DNA of 64,000 bases from Bombyx mori (GCF_030269925.1 NC_085108.1:496001-560000); one strand, 5' to 3'. Numbered from the stretch's first letter, positions 15,201 through 23,611 are shown. Notes: generated from the letters alone by a model not told the origin. Translations and numbers: made by a program.

Positions 15201-18139
15201 CCTTGAGACTTGAGTTCTTAGTCTCAGATCTATAGTACAAGGGTTTCCCCACCCTTTAAACAAAACGAATTTTCAACAGAAATAGGCAGGGTGGTGGTGC
15301 CCTTTTTTTTTTTTTTTTTTGGTCAGGAGGAAATCGCCGGACTTCCGCCCTCCACTGGGGACGGCGGGCGGAGCATGTCGGAGTCGAACCGACTAAAACC
15401 TCCTGTCGCTCAACAACCAACGTCCAAACCTCACATGAGACAGAACTCATGAAAAGGCAAAGGGGGGAAAGTGAAGTGTTTAGTGCGGAGCACATCTCTC
15501 CCATCACCCTCCCCCTCGGGACGCGGTCGTCGGCGCCACGACCACCAGCCCTCTCGGTCGGCAGGCTATCCGGAGCCCGCCTAGATGGCGCCGGTTAGAG
15601 TGAGCGGGTGGTGGTGCCCTACCAGAAGTCTTGCCTTTTATTTCGTTACCAAAAGACCGGGTTTCACTGAAACCGGACGTACTGTGGAAGGGCAACCCAG
15701 TCGGCGGTGTATTGCGTTTCGACCTGACCAGCTGGTTCTACCTAAGCGGGGTCCCCGGTACATTACCGGTACCGACCGGGTGGCCTGATGGACCGCCGTA
15801 CCACGGAGACCAATGTCGTTGGTCGTCGATGAACGCCTTGCTTGGGGTGGGGCCCCGGTCTGCACACAACATCAGCAGACCACCTAGTTCCACTTACGCC
15901 ACGCGACCTCTAGGCGCAGGGACCTCGTAGTAAGTTCGGCCCCTTTTCCAAAAAAAGGGTGATGTCATTTACGTTACTTAGGTATGTCTGTGGGCTCCGG
16001 TAACCACTTAACACCGCTTTTCAATGTATACGAACCAATAGTTAAAATGAAACTTTTTCAGGGTATCCTTCTGAGCTGCAACGCTATGTCGGCTGAATAC
16101 TTGTTCATGACAGACAAGATCTATGATCCTCGATTCGACACCGGCGACAAGGTGATCCAGTGTGGGAGGCACAATGATATCTTCAAGCTGTGGCTGCAAT
16201 GGCGCGGAAAGGTACATATTCCGAGAATTACAGAACCAATATGCAATAATAGGTGCCTGCATCCCCTCACTCATTCGTGAGTCAAAAACTAAAGATAAGT
16301 GTAGCTTTGTGTTATGTGGTTTCCATAACAACTTCCCATCTCTTCCAGTGGGTCTGAGGCTTATGGGAAAATGGGCAGAAACGTTGTCTGAGAGATTGGG
16401 TCTGGATGAATAATTACTCACTTCGACCTTTGGTACCTACTTTGGTATGGATATTGTCCCAAAATAAATATCAGAAACGTATCCGTGATACAAAAACCAT
16501 TGTATACGAACTATTAGATCAACGCTCAATCAGGCAGTAAGCGAGTGATGAGTATGCTATGTGATTCAGATCATCTTAATCAAACCTTTACTTTTCATGT
16601 AGTGGCATCTCCCATCATCGGTCAATTCTGATATCCGAAGTCCACTCGCTCCCAATGTAACAGCTATGTAGCCAGAATCTACAAGGGCGTCCACACGAGA
16701 CGCTAGGAACGATGAGGTTCAGGACAACCGAGGAAAATTGATTTTCCTGAGTCTCATAGCAAACTTCGTTTGAATACAATAAATTGCTACCAGAAAGGTA
16801 GCCATAGGTCGATTCTTATGACAATAGTTCTGAGTTAGAATGCTGCTGTGTGAAAAAATATGCCTAGAATTCGTCTAGTTAGATAATATAAGCGAAATTG
16901 TCCAGGGTACGTCCGGATTTGAACGCCTCATGGATCGTCTCATGGAGCTATCAGAGTATATGGTGCGCCGCATCAAGGAGCAGCCGGACAAGTTCTACCT
17001 CATTTTGGAGCCGGAGCTGGTCAACGTGTCGTTCTGGTATCTGCCGAAGCAGCTGCGAGGGATTCCTCATGATGCCAACAAGGAGATACGTTTGGGGAAG
17101 GTATGTTAGGACAAGGTCACTAGTTACACGGCAATGGTGTACCATATTGCCACGTTTTCAGTAAATCATAGCGTGTAGCATGGATTATACAGCCCACTGA
17201 GTTTCTCGCCGGATCTTCTCAGTGGGTCGCGTTTCCGATCCGGTAGTAGATTTTGTGAAGCACTGCTCTTGCTAGAGCCAGTGTTAGCAACACTCACGGT
17301 TTGAGCCACGTGAGCTCACTAACACACACAAGGAGAAGCTGAAATACCCTCTCAAGGCTATCAGTATAGGTAGTAAAATTGGTTTATGGTGTCCACGCTC
17401 GGCAGATTCTAAAGTTTTTTCCTCAATTTATTCCCAGGTGTGTGCCAAGCTGAAGGGAAGAATGATGCAGTCCGGTACCCTGATGGTGGGCTACCAGCCG
17501 GACGACCGCCGCCCCAACTTCTTCAGGTAATAAGATGCTTACAGTACCAAAATTGACCTCCACCAGAAAACTGCTAATGCTTGGTATATAATAATTATTA
17601 TTATTATTTATTTATTTCTCTCTTAAAGGTATAGTACAAATATAAATGGAATTTAACCTTATAATTTATTTTGTAAGCCTTTGAAAGAGCTGGAGTCTGT
17701 ATTAGGTTCAAAGACCTGTATTACTGATCTCCAGGCTCCCTCCTTCTTAAGATAGATTAGGTTAGGTTAAGTCGTGAACAGATGCTGCGGACTAGTGTTG
17801 AGAGATCATTAGGTGTTATCATTTAAGAAGGTCATTGTGTGTGAGTGTGTGTGTGTGAGTGTGTGTGTGTGTTTTGTTTGCGTCAATATGTGTATATATG
17901 GTGTATATATGGGCGTGTATATAGATGTATAGTTTATATTTCATAACGTTGCTTCAATTAAACGATCCATGAAGCTAAACATAGATCCAGATTGCGACGT
18001 CGAGTCGCGCTGGGAGTGAGTTTTAAATTCTCATCCAAATTACAGGAACATAATATCGTCGGCGGCTGTCACGGAAAAGGACGTGGACTTCTTACTCTCA
18101 GAGATGGACCGCCTCGGTCAGGACATTGTTGTTGAATAA
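262..18139 (+). CDS. ADC: Group II PLP-dependent decarboxylase, GAD/CSAD/ADC family (probable aspartate 1-decarboxylase, black/ADC clade); 5' partial
   Basis: Nine in-frame exons with GT-AG borders: 262-380, 1399-1539, 2450-2560, 3449-3516, 10383-10461, 16062-16211, 16906-17100, 17438-17526, 18046-18139 (stop TAA 18137). They give about 347 C-terminal residues; the family is about 500 aa, so the N-terminal third lies left of the window. Seen: PLP-stacking His in DQCHYS (exon 2), the pyridine-nitrogen Asp in HVDAAWGGG (exons 3/4), the Schiff-base Lys in WNPHK (codon 10411-10413), [12 protein letters not shown] (exon 6) and PNFFR (exons 8/9). Family role: cytosolic alpha-decarboxylation of Glu, Asp or cysteine sulfinate. 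Inference: [17 protein letters not shown] and [13 protein letters not shown] look to me like the insect ADC/black clade, which supplies beta-alanine for cuticle tanning, rather than neuronal Gad1. Databases may name it glutamate or cysteine sulfinic acid decarboxylase. Introns are packed with SINEs and LINE stubs. An AATAAA overlaps the stop (18135-18140). Confidence 0.9.
548..982 (-). mobile_element. tRNA-Arg-headed SINE, full length
   Basis: Minus orientation: oligo-T at the left (the A-tail), the conserved tail region (ACCACTTAACACC, GAAGCAGTAATG, GTGGTAGGACC on the minus strand), then a tRNA-like head at the right with box A TGGTCTAACGGATAAG and a diverged box B (GTTCGAATCC). The head resembles tRNA-Arg; head and tail together are about 430 bp. 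Confidence 0.7.
1645..1822 (+). mobile_element. tRNA-Arg-headed SINE, 5'-truncated
   Basis: Tail region only, starting at CTGGTGGTAGGACC, with GAAGCAGTAATGCG and the TTACGTTGTAAATGTC segment; it breaks off before the A-tail. Confidence 0.65.
2030..2375 (+). mobile_element. LTR-retrotransposon LTR remnant
   Basis: Matches the solo LTR at 45149-45360 in opposite orientation: GAACGCTCGAGAA, ACGCCATCTATTGTCAGATA, and an end GCGCGTAACG near the consensus GCGCGTAACA. It keeps a central part with a TATA-like GGCTATAAAAG that the other copy lacks. The left end is damaged. Confidence 0.5.
2577..2710 (+). mobile_element. Bm1-like SINE, partial
   Basis: Begins CCCACTGAGTTTCTCGCCGG and runs through GATTCTGTGAAGCACTGCTC to GAGCTCACCTAC. 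It starts only 16 bases after the 5' splice site of decarboxylase exon 3. Confidence 0.75.
2717..2948 (+). mobile_element. Bm1-related SINE, second subfamily
   Basis: Shares the GCCCGCTGAGTTTCTCGCC start and CGATCCGGTAGTAGATT with Bm1. It then has a different 3' half (CTCACCCCTCCTGGCTGAG, CCTGGTGAAACTAGAAAGGC, GGGCCACCAGTAATCC) and a short A-tail. Other copies: 14205-14406, 28140-28330, 52490-52640. Confidence 0.6.
3613..3840 (-). mobile_element. CR1/jockey-type LINE 3' end fragment
   Basis: On the minus strand it carries the end of a reverse-transcriptase ORF and a short 3' tail: CATCAGGTGGGCCGTATGCT, GCCCATGGAC and GGTGTTTCCCGA on one strand or its complement. Same family as 7655-7930 and 50448-50735. 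Confidence 0.6.
4083..4165 (-). repeat. Degraded tRNA-like sequence
   Basis: The minus strand has a box B GGTTCGACTCC in a TGGGTTCGACTCCCA stem-loop and an A-box-like TGATAGAGTAGC. The 5' acceptor half does not pair cleanly with TCGGGCA, so this looks like a tRNA-derived repeat or pseudogene, not a working tRNA. Confidence 0.45.
4246..4664 (-). mobile_element. tRNA-Arg-headed SINE, near full length
   Basis: Oligo-T at the left, intact tRNA-like head with GTTCGAATCC box B at the right; a small deletion near the tail removes part of the GAGCTCACAGCCC segment. Confidence 0.7.
5235..5455 (+). mobile_element. tRNA-Arg-headed SINE, 5'-truncated and diverged
   Basis: Starts at GCACTGGTGGTAGGACG; carries GAAGCAGTAATGCG and a mutated GGGGCTGTGAGCTCGTCC tail. 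Confidence 0.65.
5948..6285 (+). pseudogene. CR1/jockey-type reverse transcriptase C-terminal fragment
   Basis: The plus frame reads [19 protein letters not shown] and [16 protein letters not shown], the typical end of LINE reverse transcriptases, then a frameshift before the SFFKRG-like end, followed by the 3' tail with CCATCAGGTGG. A non-functional stub. Confidence 0.7.
6640..7075 (+). repeat. Unclassified repeat F, copy 1
   Basis: Aligns by eye over several hundred bases with 50285-51005 in reverse: TTTTTACGAAAATTGCGCGG, ACACACTACCAT, CGCATGCATAC, TTGTCAAATTGAGAATAG, and a terminal AGTCGAATTTCGAC. No TIR or coding capacity recognised. Confidence 0.5.
7095..7232 (-). mobile_element. CR1/jockey-type LINE 3' tail stub
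   Basis: Short 3' stub with an internal 18-base duplication (AAGCCGCTGCCTACCG repeated). Confidence 0.55.
7655..7930 (-). pseudogene. CR1/jockey-type reverse transcriptase C-terminal fragment
   Basis: The minus strand encodes the end also seen at 5948-6285 ([12 protein letters not shown], [14 protein letters not shown]) plus the start of the 3' tail. Confidence 0.6.
7936..8187 (-). mobile_element. tRNA-Arg-headed SINE, 5'-truncated
   Basis: Starts with oligo-T at the left; conserved tail up to GTCCTACCACCAGTG; the head is missing. Confidence 0.65.
8515..8802 (+). mobile_element. Non-autonomous Helitron, family A
   Basis: Starts TCTATATATATAAAAATG and contains GAATTGCTGTTCGTTAGTC. It ends with GCCGGGTCAGCTAG: a 3' CTAG without a target duplication, as expected of Helitrons. 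Other copies: 12369-12659, 40467-40703, 48139-48450. Confidence 0.7.
9073..9795 (-). mobile_element. tRNA-Arg-headed SINE interrupted by a Bm1 SINE
   Basis: Minus-oriented full-length SINE whose tail half (9073-9270) and head half (9543-9795) are separated by the Bm1 insertion at 9271-9542. The tRNA-like head at the right keeps GTTCGAATCC. Confidence 0.75.
9271..9542 (-). mobile_element. Bm1 SINE nested in another SINE
   Basis: Starts with about 19 T (the A-tail), contains CGGATCGGAAACGCGA and GAAACTCAGTGGGC. It is flanked by a perfect 10-bp target duplication AGAAATAGGC (9261-9270 and 9543-9552). Confidence 0.8.
9977..10335 (+). mobile_element. tRNA-Arg-headed SINE, head missing
   Basis: Starts in the linker (TCGTGTAATAAAAATC) and continues to GAGCTCGTCCACCCATC and an AATAAATAAATAA tail that ends about 45 bp before the acceptor of decarboxylase exon 5. 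It has a duplicated patch CTCAGTATAACGGCTGCC. Confidence 0.65.
10535..10892 (+). mobile_element. Bm1 SINE, near full length
   Basis: Runs from a G/C-rich 5' part (CCGATCCACTAACGGTGCTT, CACCGGTCACCGTCC) through CCCACTGAGTTTCTCGCCGG to CTCAGCTTAGGCAGG and oligo-T. It lies 75 bp after exon 5. Confidence 0.75.
11585..11975 (+). pseudogene. Jockey/CR1-type reverse transcriptase fragment
   Basis: Two plus frames joined by a frameshift near 11795 read [37 protein letters not shown], then [16 protein letters not shown] and the catalytic-site motif WYADDST. This is the RT core of a non-LTR retrotransposon, 5'- and 3'-truncated, in the decarboxylase intron before exon 6. Confidence 0.8.
12369..12659 (-). 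mobile_element. Non-autonomous Helitron, family A
   Basis: Reverse orientation: begins CTAGCTGACCCGGC and ends with TTTTTATACATATAGA, matching the copy at 8515-8802. Confidence 0.7.
12670..12880 (+). repeat. Unclassified repeat E, copy 1
   Basis: Shares TGCCTGAAT, CTAACGACATTTTCAAG, GGACCTTCGGTCTACTGAG and GGAAGATCTTCCCTTTG with 30580-30790, 43440-43590 and 55440-55720. It may be a piece of a LINE ORF; identity not established. Confidence 0.4.
13779..14092 (-). mobile_element. Bm1 SINE, near full length
   Basis: Oligo-T then TCCTACCTAAGCTGATGG, CTAGCAAGAGCCGTGC, GAGAAACTCAGTGGGC and GGTACCTAAAAGTACTG. Confidence 0.75.
14205..14406 (+). mobile_element. Bm1-related SINE, second subfamily
   Basis: AGCCCGCTGAGTTTCTCGCC start, CACCCCTCCTGACTGA, CCTGGTGAAACTGGAAAGGC and an A-rich end. 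Confidence 0.55.
14406..14797 (+). repeat. MITE-like element H, copy 1
   Basis: Bounded by GGTAGAAGTGAAA at the left and TTCACTTC at the right, preceded by ACAACGATTCTAAAGAAG. The same ends bound 43147-43400 and 58284-58566, so this is a dispersed family with short inverted ends. Confidence 0.5.
15118..15302 (-). mobile_element. tRNA-Arg-headed SINE, diverged fragment
   Basis: Minus-oriented tail region (GAGCTCACGACCCACTTGG, AATAGGCAGGGTGGTGG) with many substitutions. The insertion at 15303-15605 interrupts its right end. Confidence 0.5.
15303..15605 (-). mobile_element. Poly(A)-tailed retroelement insertion with 14-bp target duplication
   Basis: Starts with a run of T (A-tail of a minus-strand element), then a GC-rich body. 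It is flanked by a perfect duplication GGGTGGTGGTGCCC at 15289-15302 and 15606-15619. The minus strand has a tRNA-like GGTTCGACTCC. Family not recognised; a SINE or a 5'-truncated R1-type LINE would fit. Confidence 0.65.
15620..15958. other. GC-rich block of unknown origin
   Basis: About 340 bp clearly more GC-rich than the surrounding intron, with no match that I recognise. It sits between SINE-like sequence of opposite orientations (15118-15302 and 15959-16016). An open plus frame runs 15631-15930 but shows no known domain. Confidence 0.3.
17195..17378 (+). mobile_element. Bm1 SINE, 5'-truncated
   Basis: Starts CCCACTGAGTTTCTCGCCGG, ends TATCAGTATAGGTAG; lies in the intron between decarboxylase exons 7 and 8. 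Confidence 0.75.
17836..17872 (+). repeat. GT-rich microsatellite
   Basis: Imperfect (GT)n with GA interruptions, in the last decarboxylase intron. Confidence 0.85.
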
Positions 18140-18314
18140 ATTTAAATATGTGTCCGTCATTATAAGTGTGGGAACTTACTTTGGAATAGTGACATCTGTG
18201 TTTTAAAAACGCAAACTGTACGTTTTAATCCCATAGCTTGCCGTATGACTTTTGACATAGGCATCTAACGGGTTTTTTTCTTACACATACATTTGACATG
18301 TCACTGCGGAGAGG

Positions 18315-18512
18315 TTATTCGTCAGTAGCTTTCAAGGGCTATTCTGGCTTGACCGGTTTGGTAGGTGAACTCACTAGGCTCAGCTTGAAAGAGTTTGCTA
18401 AAATCTGCCTTAACAAGAGCAGTGCTTCACTGAATCTAGCATTGGATCGAAAACAAACCCAGCTGAGTAGTACCGGTGAGAAACTTAGTGTATTGTGTCT
18501 ATGGGTTACGGT
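18315..18512 (-). mobile_element. Bm1 SINE, old diverged copy
   Basis: GGTAGGTGAACTCACTAGGC, AACAAGAGCAGTGCTTC and TGAGAAACTTAGTG match Bm1 with many substitutions. It directly precedes the element at 18517. Confidence 0.55.
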
Positions 18513-18516
18513 TTAA

Positions 18517-18935
18517 AGCCTTCGTCAAACAGAACGCGTAATTAGCGCGCGTCAGAGCGCTAAAGTGACGCCGCGCTATGACGCCGAGATGTGTTGTACT
18601 ACTATGGTAACATACCGTCAAACAGAGCCCCAGCGCTATAAGTACGCAGCGCTCTGTCGCGGCGTTAGGACGCTTTGACGTCAGGCGATGTAATTTTTTA
18701 CAAATTTTATTTTAGCGTCCGAGTGAATGTGTATTAAAATAGTAGATAATGCCCGAAAAAATGATATAAATAGTTCACTCGATTTCTTAATACTTTTAAA
18801 TTTTCCCACTGCTATCGAAAGGCACTATGATTTGGCGAATGCGTTGCGTCAAGGAGCGTTAGACTCATCTAGTCAATTTGAAGAGCGCGACGTTAAGTAC
18901 GCGGCGCTAAGTACGCGTTCTGTTTGACGAAGGCT
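18517..18935. mobile_element. PIF/Harbinger-like MITE
   Basis: Terminal inverted repeats AGCCTTCGTCAAACAGAACG and its complement at the right end, followed by CG-rich subterminal repeats (GCGCTAA/TTAGCGC-like). The 3-bp flank TAA at 18514-18516 and 18936-18938 fits a PIF/Harbinger target duplication. 419 bp, no transposase. Confidence 0.65.
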
Positions 18936-19209
18936 TAACTTGAAAATTTCTTATTTGACAACTGGCAACAATTAAACCAATAGCGCCATCTAGCGTTGAT
19001 TAAACAAACTATTACTTTAATCCTAAGTAAGTTTCTACCGCTTTATATAATGTTATATGTGTAAAGGTTCCATTAAAAATCATTTAATATTCGCTGTATA
19101 AATGTTTAGATGTCATTTCGATGTACGAAAAAAAAAGTAGAAACTATATTAACTAAATATGATTAACATCTTCTCCTATTGACCGTTGTACGCGCCACCT
19201 TTATTTTGT

Positions 19210-19257
19210 TGACCAGTGTGCTTGGTGCGAGTTTATTGATGTTCTCGCTAGCTAAGG
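19210..19257. repeat. Fold-back element D, half copy
   Basis: CAGTGTGCTTGGTGCGAGTT and GTTCTCGCTAGC match one arm of the element at 29832-30010; cut by the following Bm1. Confidence 0.45.
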
Positions 19258-19428
19258 TTTTTTTTATTCCCCTACCTATGCTGACAGCCTTGAGAGGCTA
19301 TTTCAGCTTCACCCTAACGTTTGTAGGTGAGCTCACGGGGCTCACACCGGAGAGTTGCTAACACTGACCCTAGCAAGAGCAGTGCTTCGCAGAATCTACC
19401 ACCGGATCGGAAACGCGACCCACTGAAC
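19258..19428 (-). mobile_element. Bm1 SINE, truncated
   Basis: CCTACCTATGCTGACAGCC to GAAACGCGACCCACTGA, then an abrupt switch to the SINE at 19429. Confidence 0.7.
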
Positions 19429-19762
19429 TGCGATATAAGTTCTAAGGTCTCAGTATAGTTACAACGGGTGCACCACCCTTCAAACCGAAACGCATTACTG
19501 CTTCACGGCAGAAATAGGTGGGGTGATGGTACTGCGTGCGGACTCACAAGAGGTCCTACCACCAGTAATTACGCAAATTATAATTTTGCCGGTTTCATTT
19601 TTATTACACGATGTTATTCCTTCACCGCGGAAGTCAATCGTGAACATTTGTTGAGTACGTATTTCATTAGAAAAATTGGTACCCGCCTGCGGGATTCGTA
19701 CACCGGTGCATCGCTCGATACGAATATACCGGACGTCTTATCCTTTAGGCCACGACGACTAA
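19429..19762 (-). mobile_element. tRNA-Arg-headed SINE, tail-truncated
   Basis: Runs from the GATATAAGTTCTAAGG segment to the tRNA-like head CGTCTTATCCTTTAGGCCAC at the right. Confidence 0.65.
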
Positions 19763-20130
19763 AATTTATTCTTGTCGATTCATTGAAATAGTTTATTAAT
19801 ATTTTACAGTAATGGCAAAAGAAAATCATGTTATATCAAGCGAAAAGCCAATTTAATTTGTATTCTTGATCAGATAACTAATTTAGGATATCTAATAAAA
19901 AAAAAATGTTTATGAACGCGTGTGATTAATTTTGTTGGCAAATTTTTATTGTTCTATAGGGTGCAGAGCGGACGAATATTCTCGATAACACCATAAAATG
20001 CTATCGAAATAATAGATTTGATTAGTGTTTTTAATGTAACCTTAGGTAGCATTACTATAACTCTATAATTGTCGCGCAAACTTATCTCTCAGGTGGCGTT
20101 TGAGTTTTCGTGAGCACATTGTACGTTTTA

Positions 20131-20386
20131 TCTATTACTAATATATAAATAAATCTACAGTGGTTTTTACGGATGTTCCGTTATAACTACTGAACCATGC
20201 ATCCGATTGACTTGTAACTGGGTATCCATGTAGAAAATACATGTACCTAATGGATAGGCTAATATTTATATGAGTGTTGGACTCCCTACACCAGTTGCGG
20301 GGGCGTTAATGATGAGAATCTTCGTGGGGGTGAGAAATAATAATGTTAATTTTAAATGGCCAGCGAAGCGGACGGGTGTACAGCTA
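20131..20386 (+). mobile_element. Non-autonomous Helitron, family B
   Basis: AATATATAAATAAATCTACAG start, TTTTTACGGATGTTCCGTTA, CCATGCATCCGATTGACTTG, and an end CAGCGAAGCGGACGGG then ACAGCTA. Other copies: 57472-57691, 62413-62662. Confidence 0.6.
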
Positions 20387-21885
20387 TAAAGTTCTTTATA
20401 TTTTCTAACAACATATTTCTTGTTATCTCCGCTTTTGAATTAGTCTGCACCCTGCGTTCTTAAATTAGGAAAAAAAAAATAGATTTTTTAAGTAGACATG
20501 TCTATAATTTATAACTGTGCAAAGTATTCTACGATTTGTTTGTTATTGAAAATAAAAATTTAATCCGTCTCAAACAAATGACGTATAATAGAAGAAAAAA
20601 AATACTTTACATTAAAATATGACACTGAAAATAAGTTTTCTCTGAAATTAATATAACATTATCGTTATTAGAAGCTTAAATGCGTAATGTTTTCAAATGC
20701 TATTAAATATATTTATAGGTTATTCGAATTTTAGGAGCTGTTGTGAGTGTAATTGCGCTTTGAATGTTATTGTAAGAATTAAGACGTTGCTTTTAATATT
20801 ATTAAAATATTTTGTAGTTCACGCGTCAGTAATGGCGGGCGTCATAGATTATACACTTAATATTTGAGACTAGCTGCGCGCCACGTGGAATTTAACAAAA
20901 TAGAAATAGCCTAAGTTATTCCTTGTTATACCAGCTATCTGCTAGTGAAAGTCCCGTTGAAATCAACAGACAGACAAAAATTATAGAAAATATCATTTTG
21001 ATATATATGTGTCGTATATACATTCATATTCATGTATTGAGAAGTGGTTATATTAATAATACAAACAGACACTTGAATTTTATTTATAAATTGGCGGGCG
21101 TATTGTAGGCAGCTGTTAGAAATACTATTTGTAATTTCAATCTCTAGTTTCAAGATGGGCAGTGGCACTGCTCTGTGGTGTCTATGACCATAGTAGACTT
21201 GACTCTAGTTGAATGGACTGAACATATTTAAACAGTAACAACAATACTACAACCACAGACATTTCTTGCAAAAAATACATTATTCTTTCTGTAATTTTCA
21301 ATTTGTGTTTAGAATGCTATTAACTATTTAGACAATTTCTTAGAATAAATGTTTAGGATACTTAATTAATGTATAGTATAATACTATAATATTAAATTTA
21401 AGTAAGATATCCGCTGGAATATCCGTGGCGGTCTATTAGTTAGCCCAGCGGTTTGCTGTAAATAAATAATAAATAAAATCATGTTATATAAGACATATCT
21501 CCCGTTTTGCCAATTAATACGTGTATTCTGTATTTTGTCGAGATATATTAATAAATTAAAAGTCCGTAGATTTCAGCTTGTTTCGGTGTTTCGATGTAGC
21601 TTTTGGAAGTAGAGAAAATAGCAGAGAGCTTTCGTTTTAATCTCAAAGAGAAATTAATCTTCACGAAATTATGTAACACGCTGTTCATTAAATATATTTA
21701 AGTTGCATAATATATTTTTAAGATATGCGTAAATCAAATTAAACTATTTTTGTGTATTTATTTATTTTATACATAGAATAGGTACTACTCGTATAAAACA
21801 TTTATTTATTTACTAAAAAAATTATTTATTTATTGTATTTAATAATAATAATGTTCTATTACTTAATTAAATTAATATAAAACTT
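20387..21885. other. AT-rich intergenic DNA
   Basis: No gene seen. 20868-20990 has TAGCTGCGCGCC and AGTCCCGTTGAAATC, a fragment of the repeat also at 41560-41855 in reverse. The rest is unassigned. Confidence 0.5.
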
Positions 21886-21888
21886 CAA

Positions 21889-22200
21889 GTGTCAGTGATT
21901 AAGTGCCTGTGTCAACTTTTGAAAATCTTTTGGCCTATGACGATCACTAACAAAGAACTGTGGCTGATCACCAAGCAGACACCAATGGAGAAGGAGATCC
22001 TTACACGGAAGAGGCAGTGGATTGGTCACATATCAAGAAAGCCCGATATTCACAATCCAAGACAGCACTGACCTGAAAAGTGTCTGGCAAAAGAAAGAGA
22101 GGCCGTCCCAGAACAACTTGACGTCGGAGCAGGAGATGGGCGTCTTGGACATGGAGTTAAAAGGTGCGCGCTCAAGACCGATGTAATATTTAAAACAAAA
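21889..22200 (+). pseudogene. LINE reverse transcriptase C-terminal fragment
   Basis: Plus frame: NKELWLITKQTPMEKEILTR and RQWIGHISRKPD, then a frameshift and a GRPRTT-type region. Homologous to the minus-strand fragment at 51490-51990. Confidence 0.7.
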
Positions 22201-22731
22201 ACACATGCCCGCTGAGTTTCTTGCCAGTTCTTCTCAGGACGGAGGCTAGTTCTTGTGAATTGGCGGTAGTTCGTTTTGTACTTTCATTTATGTTGAATTT
22301 TTTTTATTTATTTGAAGTGATTTGATGTAATTGGAAGGATTTGATTCGAGCCCTACACCCCAGCAGAGGGTAATTGGAAAGAAAGAAGAAGATTACATAA
22401 TTGAATAGTTAAGCAGCTAATTTGATTAACTATAATTTGCATTCCGCTCATACATAGATAAAGTAGATTATGTAGGTAAGTACTAAGTAATTAGCAATAG
22501 TCTTGAGAATTTTATTTTTTTATTAAAATTTTTATAGTTAACCTCCAAATTGTGATTCTCAACTACAACTTTTTTTTTTATAATTATGTAAACTGTTTCT
22601 GGTCACCCTGGCAATTTTTTACGTTTTATTATTGCGAACGAATTTTAGCACATGTTTCATTGATTCTATTTAAAAAAATTTTTATCATAGATAATACAAT
22701 TATGATTTATATTAGACAATATAATCTTAAT

Positions 22732-22793
22732 AGATCTTAGCTTATCATTTAGAATAATCTAGACAGATTATTCTAAATGATAAGCTAAGATCT
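22732..22793. repeat. Perfect 28-bp inverted repeat with 6-base loop
   Basis: Arms 22732-22759 and 22766-22793 are exact complements, starting AGATCTTAGCTTATC; loop TAGACA. AT-rich; not part of a recognised element. Confidence 0.85.
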
Positions 22794-23181
22794 GTACATA
22801 TAATAAAGAAACGAAATGTGACAATGACAATATTAATTGTAGGAAATAAACTTAAGTGGATCGTGTCTTCCATAGTCGTAAATATATTTAGGGAGAAATT
22901 TTCTATATCATATACATCGAGAAATCAACTGGTGGTAAATTAATCAGAATTTTAGTATAGCTGCGAAAGAATTAATTCTATCAGATGTCCTATGATTCTT
23001 TAACACATGCATGCAATAGATATCTGCTCCTTACAGCCTTTCTACATTTCTACTAGCTTCATGGTTTTCTATACGCAATTTCGATTGATGTGTTGGTGAC
23101 ATTTTGAGATAACGCAAACCAAAATTCATACAAAATCATTTAATACCAAAATATTAACCAAATACAAGAATACGTTAGAAA

Positions 23182-23611
23182 TAGGGTTGTCACCTTTTTT
23201 TTGCAGATAAAGTACATTGGTTATATTATTATAGGTTGGAAAAAAAGTATATCGTATTAAAATGAAGTACAATTTATTTATTATTATTATTATGTTTAAA
23301 TACATACAAATTAAACAAGTAATTATGACAATTAATGACAGTGAATTTATTGAAATTTGAGATCAAGTTGCGTTCAGAAATATTTGTTAAAAAAACGAGT
23401 GCTTAGGCGATGTGGCGTTGACGAGTGAGAAATCGATGTATTTCGCTTTACAAAAAAATACATATTATGACTAAACTTTTCAAAATCCCAAAGAAACCGA
23501 ATCATGCCAAATAAACTATTCTCGTGTACTTTATTGTTCACATAAATTATAGAGTTCAATTACCTTAAATAACGTACAATACTTTATTATAAAGTACGGG
23601 TGACAACCCTA
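23182..23611. mobile_element. hAT-like MITE
   Basis: Terminal inverted repeats TAGGGTTGTCACC and GGTGACAACCCTA, flanked by a perfect 8-bp duplication GTTAGAAA (23174-23181 and 23612-23619). An 8-bp target site and TAGGG ends are typical of hAT. 430 bp, AT-rich, no transposase. Confidence 0.75.

Noticed and set aside
16008..16421. 137-codon minus-strand ORF
   Set aside because: It lies antisense to decarboxylase exon 6, which has clear family motifs and splice sites.
18727..18927. 66-codon plus ORF
   Set aside because: It lies inside the PIF/Harbinger-like MITE and runs into its inverted repeat; no known domain.
22732..22793. MicroRNA precursor
   Set aside because: The hairpin is perfect and too short (62 nt) with no bulges; nothing else supports a miRNA.
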